Shown: positions 1-12,031, counted from the first letter of the stretch. The stretch: DNA of 64,000 bases from Nyssa sinensis (GCA_008638375.1 CM018048.1:2757940-2821939); one strand, 5' to 3'. Numbers and translations are program-made. The notes: generated by a model from the sequence alone, not told the origin.

Positions 1-375
1 AAAACAATCTCTGCTCTCCGACTTCTGTACTACGTTTTGTCTCTCCGAACGAAGAAGCTGAAATGTCACAGTCTCAATCAAACGACGGCACCATGAAAGA
101 ACTTTCTGGAGATTTCAGAGACGAAATCTCCGTATCAGAAAACTTTTCGGAATTTTCACCCGTCCGATACGCTATTTCCCAACGGTTTTGAGCTACAAAA
201 TCCGATGCCGGATTTGTTCGACGAGACGTGTCTTAGCGAGAGCATTTTCGGGGATGTTTGCGGAGATATGTTCATCGGGTCGGGTGACAATTTCGGGTTT
301 GGATCATCGCCCGTGGACGATTACTTTCAAGACTTCAACGATATATTTGGGTCAGACCCGCTTGTCGCTCTATGA
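1..375 (+). CDS. 3' end of a cytokinin response factor-type AP2/ERF transcription factor, frame broken near base 165
   Basis: This is the C-terminal part of a nuclear DNA-binding regulator; the AP2/ERF domain lies left of the window. Bases 3-164 read in frame 3 and contain SPTSVLRF, a motif typical of the region after the AP2 domain in cytokinin response factors, followed by an Asn/Glu/Ser-rich stretch. At about base 165 the frame breaks. Frame 1 then continues with an acidic, Asp/Phe-rich tail (MPDLFDE, then DYFQDFNDIFGSDPLVAL) ending at the stop 373-375. Such tails act as activation domains in this family. Dropping one C at 164/165 joins the two halves smoothly as SPV-DTLF. As written, the first frame stops at 189-191. 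The assignment rests on remembered motif similarity, because the DNA-binding domain is not visible. It could also be a pseudogene or an assembly indel. Confidence 0.7.
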
Positions 376-2636
376 GAATCGAGACCTCATCATATTGTCG
401 TTCAAACGATGTTCCTTGTCGTAGCTTTGCTGATTCCTCGGCAGATTTTGTAGTCGGCGGGAACGAAATATCGGCAGTCATTTTCCGTTTTTCGTTTTCA
501 ATTTTTAAATTTTCTTGTATTTGTTAATTTATATATATTAATATCCATCTTAAACGCTTCCGTTGCACTAACGGTAACGGACGAGGAACTGCCAACATGT
601 TCCGTTTTTTGTTGTTTTTTTAATTGGTTGTAATTCTAAAAACACTGTTAATTCACGTGATTTGCATTGCTATGAATTAGGTGAGAGAATGAAATGAAAT
701 GAATGCAGAGTGCAGAGTGCAGCAGCACACATTCAAGTCTTGTACAGGAACTTAAGGAGGTCTTTGGAATTGGAAAATCGTGTAATTTGAAGTCTTATCG
801 ACGTAATTTTAATTATTTTACAGAGATATAAATTTGTATAAAAATTAAGTTGGTAATCTAAGTTATAAAATGAAATGTACAAATTCAGTGGATTTACTGA
901 GTGAGATACTGTCAGTTATGAGTTGTTTTCTTTGTGCATGAGTTGGGTTCCATCAATTGATATGGAAAAGTCCTCACATGCCTAAATGCATCACCTTTTA
1001 TGTCTTAGAGTGCAATATATTCAACTTCATGAAGGCAAAAGTTTTTAATAGTGGCATTGTTTGTCAAAAAGCTACCCATCCATTACAAATTGGTTTAACT
1101 AGGTAATATTTGGAAAATAATTTGTTTTGTTAATGGATACAACTTTCTTTTGATTATTATACCAAGTATTAACAACTACGTTCGAGTATCTGATTCGATT
1201 TATGAGAAAGTTTAGAAATTTATGTTTCCGGCCGGGGAGGATTGAGAGTGGGGAATTAGGTTTTGGCGCTGCTGCTAACTTGTTTACATAGACAAGTTAT
1301 TGTGTCTCAATTATTTTTTTTTTTGTTTTAACCAGTGGTAAGTTTTTCAATGTATATGTTAAGTGATCTCATCTGATCCTATTTGATCTCGGTGCATTTG
1401 TTTTTATATAGCCCAATGACTCATTTCATTGTGGACCTGACACAATTACATATTGACTTAACAGTTCCATTGGAGCATGAAGTCTACACTTTCACAAGTC
1501 ATATGACACTAGTGAACCTGCTAAAAGCACGATTGTGGATGCTCTTAGGAGTAGTTTAGTGTCGCGTGGAGAACTACAAATCGCAACAACAGCTTGCTAT
1601 CCTCTTCCCCCTCCGCGCCGGCTCTGGTGAGAGCTCCATCTGAAGAATTACAGGACTGACTCTTGTTTTTTGCCTTCAACCGTCCCACCAAACATGCCTT
1701 TAAAATTTTTGGATAGAGTCTTACCTTTACCTAAACAAAAATAAAATAAAATTAGACCAAGTATTGTAATAAATATTTTTTCTAGGGCATTGGAAGGAAA
1801 AGTGAGGTGTTGGTTCTTATTGTTTGACCTTTTGATTATCATATGATCACAAAGATGTAGTTGGCAATAATTGAGGGATGGTTGCCACATTCTATGTAGT
1901 TTAATTTTTGGTTTGGGATGGTTATAGTTGAATTATTCAAAAGAGTACACTCACTACAACAAAATGAGGAAAAAATTAATAACAAAAAATACAACTCATA
2001 AACACTACCACCACAAAAATAGAAGAAGAGCAGAAAAGTCGTTCTTAGGTAGTTTTGCTTTCTAAGGAGGGAGAAGTTTGTCTCTGGGCTAGATCTATTG
2101 ACTTGGACCAAACTAATCAATTAGACGAAAATTGTTTTTTACCCCATCAAAATTAGATAATTCATTCACATATATAGTTGATTGTGATTGGCCTAGCTTC
2201 TTCTTTTTTTTTTAGATATGTAAGATATTTTGAGTCAGTCTTGCATACACCAGATTAAGTTCCTGCAATCCGAACAAGTTTTTCAAAACAAGACTAACAC
2301 TTTACAGTCCGTGGCCTCAAGAGTTGCTGGCATGAGGAGTCAAACCTAGGAGTTCGAAGGTTAAGCCTCTTATAACGGAGCCTAGTTCGTGAATAAGATT
2401 CACACAAATTTCTCGAGCGAGGTATTGAACTTTGCAAAAAAAATTATATATATTTCTCGGGCAATACAATATTATGCTTAACATGGATTGATATTGGTGT
2501 GATTTTCCGATCCTTGATCTTGTGGTGAGTTGCTGACAATATATACAAACAAACATATATATATATATATTCGTATGCATGTGTGTGCACACGCGCGTTC
2601 TTAAGAAATTTTCTTTTTTTGGTGTACTTTTGAGTA
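376..2636. other. 3' UTR of the ERF gene, then intergenic DNA
   Basis: The stretch after the ERF stop is T-rich for about 250 bases, as expected for a plant 3' UTR. Beyond that it is ordinary AT-rich sequence. Short open frames here lack motifs and codon bias. A (TA) tract with neighbouring GT/CA repeats lies near 2560-2590. I see no gene. Confidence 0.5.
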
Positions 2637-3139
2637 GGTTTGTTATCGGATCGGATTTTGATTTGATTTTGATTTATTTTAAGCGAACATAGATTGTATT
2701 TTTTGATTTGTGATCCGATTCAATATGAATCTGATAAGAATATTTATTAAACGGATTGACTTTATATTTAGATGATTCGATCCGTTGAAATTTGATCCAA
2801 TACATTTATATTGTATAATATAAATAATATAATATGTTAAATATATATAATATATTTTCAAGGGTGGATAATTATATATATATATATATATATTATAGAT
2901 TTTTAAAACTAGATAATTTTATGTAACTTGAACCTTTTTTTGTTGAATTTTATGTAATATACACATGTATATAAAATAGAATCCAAAGTTGGATGATTTT
3001 ATATTATTTAAACATTATTTTTTTGAATTTTATTTATTGGATTGGATAGGATAGGATTATTAAAAAATTAATATATTCAAATTTGAATCAATCTTAAACT
3101 AATCTGTTGAATTATCATATCGAATCGAACTAAACATGT
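2637..3139. mobile_element. Probable hAT-like MITE of the GGATCGGAT type
   Basis: An AT-rich core is bounded by a left end reading GTTTGTTATCGGATCGGAT and a right end that is its imperfect inverted copy (ATCGAATCGAACTAAAC). The GGATCGGATC-type ends resemble the better preserved element at 27,832-28,306. There is no open frame. The boundaries are approximate and no clear 8-bp target duplication was found. Confidence 0.35.
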
Positions 3140-3329
3140 TTTTTAATAGATCAGAAATCAATATTCAATATGTTTATAGACCTATGTTCTTAATCTAAGA
3201 TAAGTTGATAACTACATGGATTTGCAAGGGCACACTCGAACGCAAGCATCAACTGAGCTACAATTTGTTGGTCTTGCCTCATGAGCTTCATTTTTATCCT
3301 GTGTTTATTTGAAGATGATCAAAATATCA

Positions 3330-3371
<42 letters not shown>

Positions 3372-5417
3372 AAAAATAAAAAATAGTAAGGCAAATTTTA
3401 TATATAATTAGGTAGGCAAAGGAAGGCAATTATTACGTGTAACTGAGGCGACAATTTTCGTTGGGAGGCATAAAATCATAATGGGGGTGTGGAAATTTGA
3501 GGTTTCTCTCTCGGGCGAGGCTCCTTTTGGGGCCCCTTTCCTGCGTTTGTCTGTTGGTAAAATCTAGCATGTGGAAAGACTTAATCATTTTTGGGCCAAA
3601 TTGGTCATCACTCAACTGCCCTCCCCATGCATGGAGGCTTCAATTTTGATTTTGTTTGCAACTAAAATTAACAAATGTGATTGGGCTAAATAGTGTTGTT
3701 AGGTTATATTTGATTCGATTTATAAACCGTATTTAATGATTTTTTTTTAAGTTTATAACATATTTTTTAATTTTGTTAGGTTTCAGTTCAACTTATTGAC
3801 TGCACTTAATGGCTCTACAGTTAATCCAAAACAGACTTTTTCAAAAAGTAGTCACAGTGAGATATTTTCAAAATGTAACCTAGTAATATTTATTAATAGC
3901 GAATCCAAACACTGTAATATCATTTAAATACTTATCAAATACATTCATACAAATATTAAATAACTTAACTCAAAATGGTACTTCTCCACGATTACTTATT
4001 CAAACCATAACTTAACTCAAACCGTAATTTTTCTCAGTTCATTCAAATAAGCATTTAATGTGGGAGAGAAAAATATTTGAATATTATCAACTAAAAATCT
4101 AGATAACTTATCAACAATCTCAATCTGACAAGTCACAACCTTTTTTTTTTCTTTCTATTTTCTCAAGCCTAAGTTCATTTAAATGAAAATATGTGCTCTT
4201 AAAGTACCAATTGTATGGACCTAACCAATACGTGAAAACTCTCGAGTCCGATGAAACGTAGGTGTTCAAGTCTTCATGGTTTTGAGCCCGAGATTAAATC
4301 CTTTTGATAATAGTCTTTTTCTTTTGACAGTGATCAAGTCTCCATGGTTTCAAGTGTAAGATCAAGTGTTTTCAATAATACTTCTTTTCTTTAAAACCTG
4401 CATTTATTTATCAATATTTAATAACTTAATACTATACCACCCGTATAATGTCAAGATATTTTAATCGAGTATCTAAATCATCTCTTTCGTGACTCGAACT
4501 CGTAATATAGTATTATGTCTCTATATAAAGTCAAGCCATTTGAATTGCGTCTCTAAGTCATTCCTTTGGTAACTTGAACTCGTAAAATAGTGCTTACTCT
4601 GATCAAATCTTTTAACGAAGGCCAATGCTTCTCCAAGTGGCAATTGGACCAACCCAGAAAACATTAGTACAGTGTAGTTGCATCCAAAAAGCAGAGATTG
4701 AAATCAACTGTTCAAGTTACAAGGATTTGATGACAGTTGGCAATTGTTTGATCAGTTGAATCAAGTGGTCCCCTAGAATAACCTGGTGGATTACAGGCAA
4801 TAGATTTGGACAAACAAGTGGGCTCATTGCACAGCTGCAGCATCAGAAAAGCTCAGCTTATATCTATACGCATAAACGCGTACATATACCCCATACAAAA
4901 GCCAAAGTATATTGGCCTTATATACCTCACACAAGCATTAAATTACATTTGGCACATACCAAAATAGACATATAATGTGTTATACCTGACGGCTCCAGGG
5001 AACTCTTATCTAAATGGACAAAAATGCCCTAAAAAACCAAACGTCCCTTTCAGGTGTTCTTGTGACTTCTGTTGTTCCTATATAATTAATCTCTTTAATT
5101 CAAGTCTATTAAAGTCATTTTAAATGAATTTTAGCCATTGTTTGGACAGCACTAAGAGGCAACGCAGAGATGTAACTTTCTGGTAGATATGGGGTCAGTA
5201 AAGAGATATATACTGTTTCTGGCCCACTTGCAAGTGGAAACACCTACATCTAGGATTTTTCTCAATTTGTGATTTCAATGCAGAATGGCAGCAAGCTGAG
5301 TCATTTTCTTCTGAATTCTGGTATATATATCTTAGTCTTGGGTCCCCACGGTCACTTAACTGCACAATCTGGTATGTTCATACACTTAACCAGTCTTTAT
5401 ATATATCAATCATCATC

Positions 5418-5461
<44 letters not shown>

Positions 5462-6531
5462 TGATTGAGTAATGAAAAAGTGTTGTTTGACTTAAATAAT
5501 CTGAGTGTTTAGATCAGCTATTAAACAATGTTTAAAAAACTATCTAATGAGGTCATTTATAATAGACTCGACCAACTTAATAGAAAAAAAAAACTAAACT
5601 TACTAGTTTAACCAAAACCACACTTAATGAAAACGTTGTGGACAATAAAGCAGTCTAGAATTTCATTCCAAACAACAGTGAAGTACTTAATAGGCCTATA
5701 AAAAACATTAAGTACAATAAACAAGTTGAACCAAACATATCTTCTTGTCTTTCAACTCTTATCTGAGTATCATAAATGTGATTTTTGTTTTCTTGTTTAA
5801 AAGTAATCAAGTGTAGTCACAATTGCAATGAATGGTTTAGTGTTAGTGGCAGACTGTGGATGGAAGTGTGCTTTGTCGGTAGAAGTCTCTTGTTCAAATC
5901 TTACCGAGTAAAAACTCTAGATATATGTATAGCGTTACCCAAAATAATAATAATAAAATATAATCAATTGTGCTATGTTATCGTATGCAAGGGTGGAAGG
6001 GGTTAAACTTATTCCGGCTCGGAATCATATTAGTTTTTAGTATCTTTTCTCATGTCCCATCTCATTTATTTTTTGCACTTGATTAAAACTAGTTCTTTTA
6101 ACAGTTGAGTTGCACTTGACATTGTGAACATAAGCCACTGGCCAAAATAACCAAACACTCGTTGCATAGGTTTATAAGGAGGGAGAAAAATCTAGCATTT
6201 CAGGGACTCTGCGATTCCTATTTTCTGGTTTAGAATTATTTTTGGCGCCGATTTTAGCTTGTGATTATTATTATTATTATTATTACTTTTTGGCATCTAA
6301 TGCCATCTAAATGTAACTTAAATGGCATCTCATGATTATTTTTATCCTCTTCATTATAGTTTTTCCTCATTAATTTATATGGAAATCTTAATATGACCTT
6401 AGATGCATGTCAAATCATGCATTTAAACAATAGATGTTGTAACATGTATTTAAGGTACTTCAAAGAAAATTGAAGAAAAATGTATTAAAGAGAAGTCTTT
6501 CCCATAACAATGATTATTTATATTATATATA
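3140..6531. other. Intergenic DNA with microsatellites
   Basis: This stretch is AT-rich and holds (TA)n tracts at about 3,330-3,353 and 5,421-5,456. A possible tRNA-derived SINE lies near 5,820-5,960, shown only by a B-box-like GTTCAAATC. No coding region with motifs or plausible splice sites was seen. The short open frames running through the TA repeats are artefacts of repeat sequence. Confidence 0.45.
5421..5456. repeat. (AT)18 microsatellite
   Basis: An uninterrupted AT dinucleotide run of 36 bases. Confidence 0.95.
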
Positions 6532-6960
6532 GGATTGTAAACTGAGTCGAGCCGAGCCGACTAGTATATTGTTTAAACTTGACTCGTTAAAATAAATGAA
6601 TTTTAAATTGTATTCAAACTTGATTTGTTAATTTCTTGAAGTAGTCTTGAACAAGCTTTTAATCGATTTGATAGTGAACAAAGCTTGTGTTCAAGTTCGG
6701 GGCTTATTTCGAATCTTGAATTAGTCTCTAATTAAGCTGATCATGAGTCGAGCTCGGGTATTTTAATTTTTTATACAATATTACATTACTTATTAGTTTA
6801 TTGAGTCAAGTTCTAGTTGAACTCAATAAATTAACGAGTTTCAAAATATATTCAAGATTAACTTATTTATTTTACGAATCGATCTCAAACAAGCTTCTAA
6901 CTAGATTAATCATGAGTCTGAGATTAAATATTTTGGTTTGTTTGACTGTACCAATTATAT
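6532..6960. mobile_element. Non-autonomous hAT-type element with GAGCCGAGC ends
   Basis: The left end reads TAGGATTGTAAACTGAGTCG and continues GAGCCGAGC, a start shared by many plant non-autonomous hAT-like repeats. The interior alternates CTTGACTCGTT, CAAGCTTTTAAT and GAGTCGAGCTCG motifs. A diverged copy of the same interior occurs at about 27,600-27,831. There is no coding capacity. The right border near the GACTGTACC motif is approximate. Confidence 0.5.
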
Positions 6961-6971
6961 ATACACACATT

Positions 6972-7002
<31 letters not shown>

Positions 7003-7423
7003 GGATAAATTATACTGACTTCTTTCTATTTTACTTGATAATATACAAATATCCCCTCTAATCAATTTTTTCTTCAAAATGATAAAACTGTCCATTTTAT
7101 TTATTTATTTTTATATTTTTTCAATTTTGACTAATTTTTTTTAAAGATTCTTTTATTCTTTTATTTTAAAATATATTTAAGATAAACAACTTATTTTTAT
7201 TTTGCATAAAAATAAATTCAAGATTTTTATCAATATTTATTTAGAAAATGAAAAAAAAGGTCAAAATTAAAAAAATTAAAAAAATATGAAAATAATAGTT
7301 TTGTCATTTTGAAGAAAAAAAAAATGAACTAGAGAAGAGTATTTATATATTGTAATTTCAGAAATTTTAGAAGAAATCAATATAATTATCAAAAATCTCA
7401 AAAAAAATTAGTATAATTTATCC
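7003..7423. mobile_element. Foldback MITE with GGATAAATTATACT termini
   Basis: The left end GGATAAATTATACTGACTT is mirrored by a right end ending AGTATAATTTATCC, and the inverted similarity extends well inwards. The interior is purely A/T-rich with TTTTGTCATTTTGAAGAAAA-like stretches. A second copy with slightly different ends lies at 31,780-32,157, so this is a family. There is no open frame. The left edge abuts a (TA)n run, so the target duplication cannot be read. Confidence 0.7.
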
Positions 7424-7466
7424 GTTCATTTTACCGTCCCAGTTATATATATACACATTTTGTGTG

Positions 7467-7500
<34 letters not shown>

Positions 7501-8218
7501 ATCAAAAATAGAGATGCCTTACAACCTTAGTTAGAATAGTTGGATCGTGGGCAGGGTAATCCATGGACAAATTAGTTGGTATGGTATTATATTGCTAGTG
7601 AGATGATCACGTGAAATATGTATGGGATATTATGGGCCATTTGTACGTCGCCTATTCTCTTCTTGCTTGGCTTTTCATTTGTGAGAGGAAGTCCCCGTGG
7701 CAATCAAGGGTCATTACTGCCATATAGCATGGTGGATACATATATATATTGTCATGTACTGCGGGTGAAGTGGGCAATTAAGGACAGGAAAGGAGTCACT
7801 CTCAGCAACCTACCGACAGGAGAGTGATGGGGAAGGGTGGAGCAGAATGTAGAGAGAGAGAGAGAGAGATCTTTAAAGGGGATTTTGATATCTCTACAAA
7901 CATCGATTGGTTAATTCTTTTGTAAATACATATCATCACATCATAAATTAATACATGTGAATATCGCTGGGTTTATTAATACAGATCACACACCCCTACA
8001 TTACATTACAAACTCTTCTACTTCTAGCTTCTTGGATTGCACGGCTACGTACTCCTCTTTTATTTTCTTCCATTAATGCTTTGCTTGTGTTTTGGTTGGG
8101 TTGGTAAAGTGCATCAACTTTTCATCGGCCATGTTTATTAAGGCCGTGTTTGGAGCCAAAGTTATAGCAATGGAGTCCCCACTTTCTACTGCTGTAAGTC
8201 TGCAACATACATACACAC

Positions 8219-8276
<58 letters not shown>

Positions 8277-8596
8277 TGAAATTGAAATTGAAGGCCTAGG
8301 TGAGCGCGCCCGACTCCTCTAGCCCAAACTCTTCTAACCCAAAGTTAGGCTCTAGTCTGGCTTCTAATACCATATTAAAATTGAAGGTCCAACCCATGCA
8401 GTTCCTTAAAACTATGGTGTTAAGGAGAGTTGTCAGAAGGCCTTATAGATAGACCAGAGAAGCTAGATACGAGCGATATGAGACAATCCAACAATTTCAG
8501 TTATAAGACAATTTCAGTTATAATGATAACAATAGATGCTAGGGTTTTCAATATTACAGCTAGATGTAATATATATGATAATGTTACTGTAAACTC

Positions 8597-8632
<36 letters not shown>

Positions 8633-8659
8633 GACGGGATGAGAAAATGATTCATGACC
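7424..8659. other. Intergenic DNA with microsatellites
   Basis: Contains GT and TA runs at 7,460-7,500, a GA run at about 7,850-7,869 and long TA runs at 8,231-8,269 and 8,598-8,630. Open frames crossing them show no domain. No gene seen. Confidence 0.5.
8231..8269. repeat. (AT)n microsatellite
   Basis: About 39 bases of uninterrupted AT dinucleotide, preceded by an ACAT tetranucleotide run. Confidence 0.95.
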
Positions 8660-8766
8660 CATATTTTAGTGTCTATACATTTACATAAGGGTGGGACTAA
8701 TACACACATAATAATGAGTCTCACCCTTATGTAAGTGTATGGGCACCACATGAATACTAAAATATG
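8660..8766. repeat. Inverted repeat of about 107 bp
   Basis: The left arm starts CATATTTTAGTGTC and runs to TTACATAAGGGTGGGAC. The right arm begins GTCTCACCCTTATGTAA and ends TACTAAAATATG. The arms pair over almost their whole length around a loop of about 30 bases. It is most simply a small foldback MITE. As RNA it would form a long hairpin. Confidence 0.7.
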
Positions 8767-9838
8767 ATCAACAAAACATTTTTTTTGTGAGATTTATCCT
8801 TGTAAGAGAAAAGATAGATGTTTTATTTTTCTTACAAAGGTGTGTCCCTTGTAGTCCCATAAGGTGGATCCTATTTTTGTGCAATGTGAAATAAATATGA
8901 ATTATGAGAGATGATTTATTTCTTTTTAGTGGTTTTGTGTTGGAACAAAAAATGGCAACATAAATTTAGCAGGGCCAGACAGGAGGCAAAGAACCAGGCC
9001 ATGCCTTCTTGTACGGGCCGAATTCTGGACCCAAGTTTGAACCAATATATTTATAGTTTTAAATTTTTGTCAAATTTGGACTCAAAATAGTGTAATAAAG
9101 GATGGCATTAGTCAATTTGAACAGCCATGGAACTAACTGAAGAAGGGCCCAAACCTGCCCAGTTTGTGACAGATAAGACTCGTATTCATGGAGTAATTAT
9201 TCGATGATTCTTGAAAGATGATTTTAATTGTTAAATTGAGAGTCACTGTTTATAATAATGTACTGCATATATCTATATATAAAGGTGGAGTCAGAAAAAC
9301 ATTTTGGGAGGCTAAAAAATTCTCTGAGAAAATTTTTTATTTACAATTTAAGTTAGAAGATTTTAAGGAAAAAGAATTTTATTCTCAAAATTAGAGAAGA
9401 ATTTACATGTAAATTCTCTCTTTTTTGGTATAATTTAAAAGGGTAACATTTTTATTTTCAAAATTAGAGTGAAAAATTACATGTAAAAAAATTTATTTTG
9501 GAAAATGGGGTGTGGGGGGGGGGGGGGGAGGGGCAGTTATAGCCCCCCAATTTACAAGACAAATCCGTCCTTGTATGTACATGTGGCTTATCATTTGACC
9601 GTTGGGACCATTAAAATTCGGTCCATTCAATAATTTCTCGTATTTATGTGGAATTTTATCATGTACCAGGTCCATTAATTGGGTCTATGAACCCCACCAA
9701 TCATTTCCTACCATGAAAACAACCGCTACTTTTATATTTCCTAAAAATTCAAATATCTTATCTAAATGAAATTATGTTATAGGTCGGATTCATGCCATGT
9801 CAATAAACCCGGTCCATGTTAGAATTTCTCTTGTATTT
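8767..9838. other. Intergenic DNA, including a 15-G run
   Basis: No gene seen. A homopolymer of 15 G at 9,514-9,528, followed by AGGGG, is flanked by AT-rich DNA. Confidence 0.5.
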
Positions 9839-10200
9839 ATAGCCTTAATTGCCTTATGGATATTCCCCGATTCCACTCCACTCCGGCCCGCCCCAAACCC
9901 CGATATATATTGTTTCTAAGTAAGTCAAAAGTTTTATTTTAATAAGTAAATTAAAGTTTTATTGTCAAAATAATCAATACAATAAAAAATAATATGAAAA
10001 AACTTAAAACTAATTTTACATAACGTGATTTATTGACAACTATAGTGTATATAAGGATAATAATAAAAATTTAATATATAAACGGGACGGGATAACCATC
10101 CCTCGAACCTAATAGGGTTTTAAACTTTCCACCCTGACTCTGTCCTGATCCTATTTATGAATACTCAATACCCTGCCCAATTAAGAGCAGAGCAGAACAA
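9839..10200. mobile_element. Decayed non-autonomous DNA element, copy 1
   Basis: Shares a long interior with 10,875-11,370: a TAAGTAAGT-like start, the AATCAATACAATAAAAAATAA block, GTGTATATAAG, and a tail reading CAAATTGTCCATTC. The ends are G/C-rich (CCACTCCGGCCCGCCCC) around an AT-rich core. This fits the plant repeats whose ends are built from CCCGCCCC and GGGGCGGG blocks, probably hAT-derived. No target duplication is readable. Confidence 0.5.
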
Positions 10201-10874
10201 ATTGTCCATTCTTACTTCTGACCAAGATCAAGCATCTTAATATGCAACCCACTCGCGCCCAAATCGATATTTCTCAAGATAATAACATTTATATAACAAT
10301 ATAATTAGAATTTTGTGGAAAAAACAATAAAGTTAATCAAGTGAAGCTCTTCAATTCATTTTTGCAAGCTGGGTTGACTCCCTATCCATCACCTAAAGTT
10401 GGGCCTCATGAGGCCTATAATTTGTTCAATCACACTGATTAACCCAGATGAATCAAGTAGACCTATAAATGATACTTGTACAAGTTTTTCATGTCTTTTG
10501 CCAGCATGAATGCATTGCCATAATACTTATAATTTTAGGAGTTAATCTGTGCCTTATACATGCCTCAATTAATCCTCCCACCAAAAATCAGAAAAAGAAC
10601 TAGTTAGAGTTAGTCCAATTGATTATTCATGTTGTCTTTCAAAGGACAAGTCATAGATTCAAGTCTCATTCCCTCATGAAGGAAATGTAAACATTTATTT
10701 TCACCGACTCGTGAGCTGAGTTAAGTTGTTTGTTTAGGACCCATATTTAGTAGACTCGTACTATTGTTAAGTTGTATAATTTTATGTTAATACATGAATA
10801 GTAATACTCATAGCTTCTATAAAAAATTAAAAATAAAAAATAAAAAAACATTAAAAAGGGTTGGTGTTGGGCTT
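10201..10874. other. Intergenic DNA, possible SINE
   Basis: Around 10,600-10,740 a TTAGTCCAATTG box followed by GATTCAAGTCTC resembles the A and B boxes of a tRNA-derived SINE. The match is loose. Nothing else recognised. Confidence 0.3.
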
Positions 10875-11370
10875 GACTATGAATGATAACGGGGTGGGTT
10901 CGGAGCGGGATATCCTTTCTCCAACCCTCGACTCTATTTATATTCCCCGCCCCAGACTCCACCCTCGTTTAGAGGTTTATCCCAACCCTGATCCCGTTAA
11001 CATTCCCTGACCCCCCCGCCCCCCGTCCCACCCCACCCTACCAATCCCGGTTTTTTTTCTTAAGTAAGTTAAACTTTTATTTTAGTAGGTAAATTAAAAT
11101 TTTATTATCAAAATAATCAATACAATAAAAAATAATAAGAGTGTGATATGAAAAACATTAAAACTAATTTTTTTATAGTATGGTTTATTTGTAAATATAG
11201 TGTATATAAGAATAATAAAAAAATTAATATATAAACATGACATGATGACTGTTTCTCGAACCCGATAGAGTTTTAAAAATTTGATCCTGATTTCATTTAT
11301 GAGCACCTTATATTCTTTCTATTAAGAGAGGGGCGAGGTGAGACAGGGTGGATCAAATTGTCATCCATCA
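10875..11370. mobile_element. Decayed non-autonomous DNA element, copy 2
   Basis: Second copy of the family at 9,839-10,200, with fuller ends. The left side reads ATGATAACGGGGTGGGTT and the right side is its imperfect inverted counterpart (GGTGGATCAAATTGTCATCC). The CCCGCCCCCCGTCCC tract lies inside the left end. No coding capacity. Confidence 0.5.
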
Positions 11371-11675
11371 AATATTAAGAAGTTATATTGGACCTCCCAT
11401 AAAAAAGGAATAGGGCAAGGCATGCTACATTTTACAATATTCACATTTCCTTTATTTGGAAGATGCGGAACATGATTTTTTCCATTACATTTTTTTTTTA
11501 ATTTCCTTCAATATGCATGCATTTGTTATTAACTAAATTGAACTGTAGATGATGAGACATGTATCTAAGTTATCTTGTGAGGAAAAGTAAGGGAGAAAAA
11601 CCTTGCCCTGCATGTGGATGCAATGGAAAGAGGTACTAGCATGCCATGCCAACCTCCCAAAATTTATCACAATTT

Positions 11676-11894
11676 CTAATCACTATGATTTTGAAGGCAG
11701 TGTGACAACAAATGGCTCCTCAGAAGAATAATGAAAGCAGGAAAGGTGACAAACATGAAATCGGCAATGGAACTGGCTGCCGATGGAGCCGGAGCAGGGG
11801 CGGAGGTGGAGGCCACAGACACTCCTTTTACATTGACCACGGTGATGCTGAGCTTTTGGCCGACATCGCACTGTGTCCCCACGCCAGTGTAATA
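11676..11894 (-). pseudogene. 3' fragment of a phytocyanin (mavicyanin/uclacyanin-like) gene
   Basis: Read on the minus strand, the fragment gives YYTGVGTQCDVGQKLSITVV. This matches the last copper-binding-loop region of plant phytocyanins, where a Cys followed by GQKL or GMKL closes the cupredoxin fold. Next comes an Ala-Pro linker (SAPAPAPSAAS), typical of arabinogalactan-type glycosylation. The end is hydrophobic (FMFVTFPAFIILL) and resembles a GPI-anchor signal. An in-frame TAG at 11,895-11,897 lies just upstream, and no signal peptide, N-terminal domain or acceptor site was found. It is therefore best read as a truncated gene copy. A distant second exon cannot be fully excluded. Confidence 0.55.
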
Positions 11895-12031
11895 CTAACA
11901 GTCTCTAGGCCCTTAGAGTAGGTGTTTGTCACTTTTTTCTGAGTGCATATATCATATTAAGTCTTCTTTGCTAACTTCAAAAATATTAAGTGAAAGTATG
12001 AGTAATAAGGCTTCCTGTTCCAATTTCTTGA

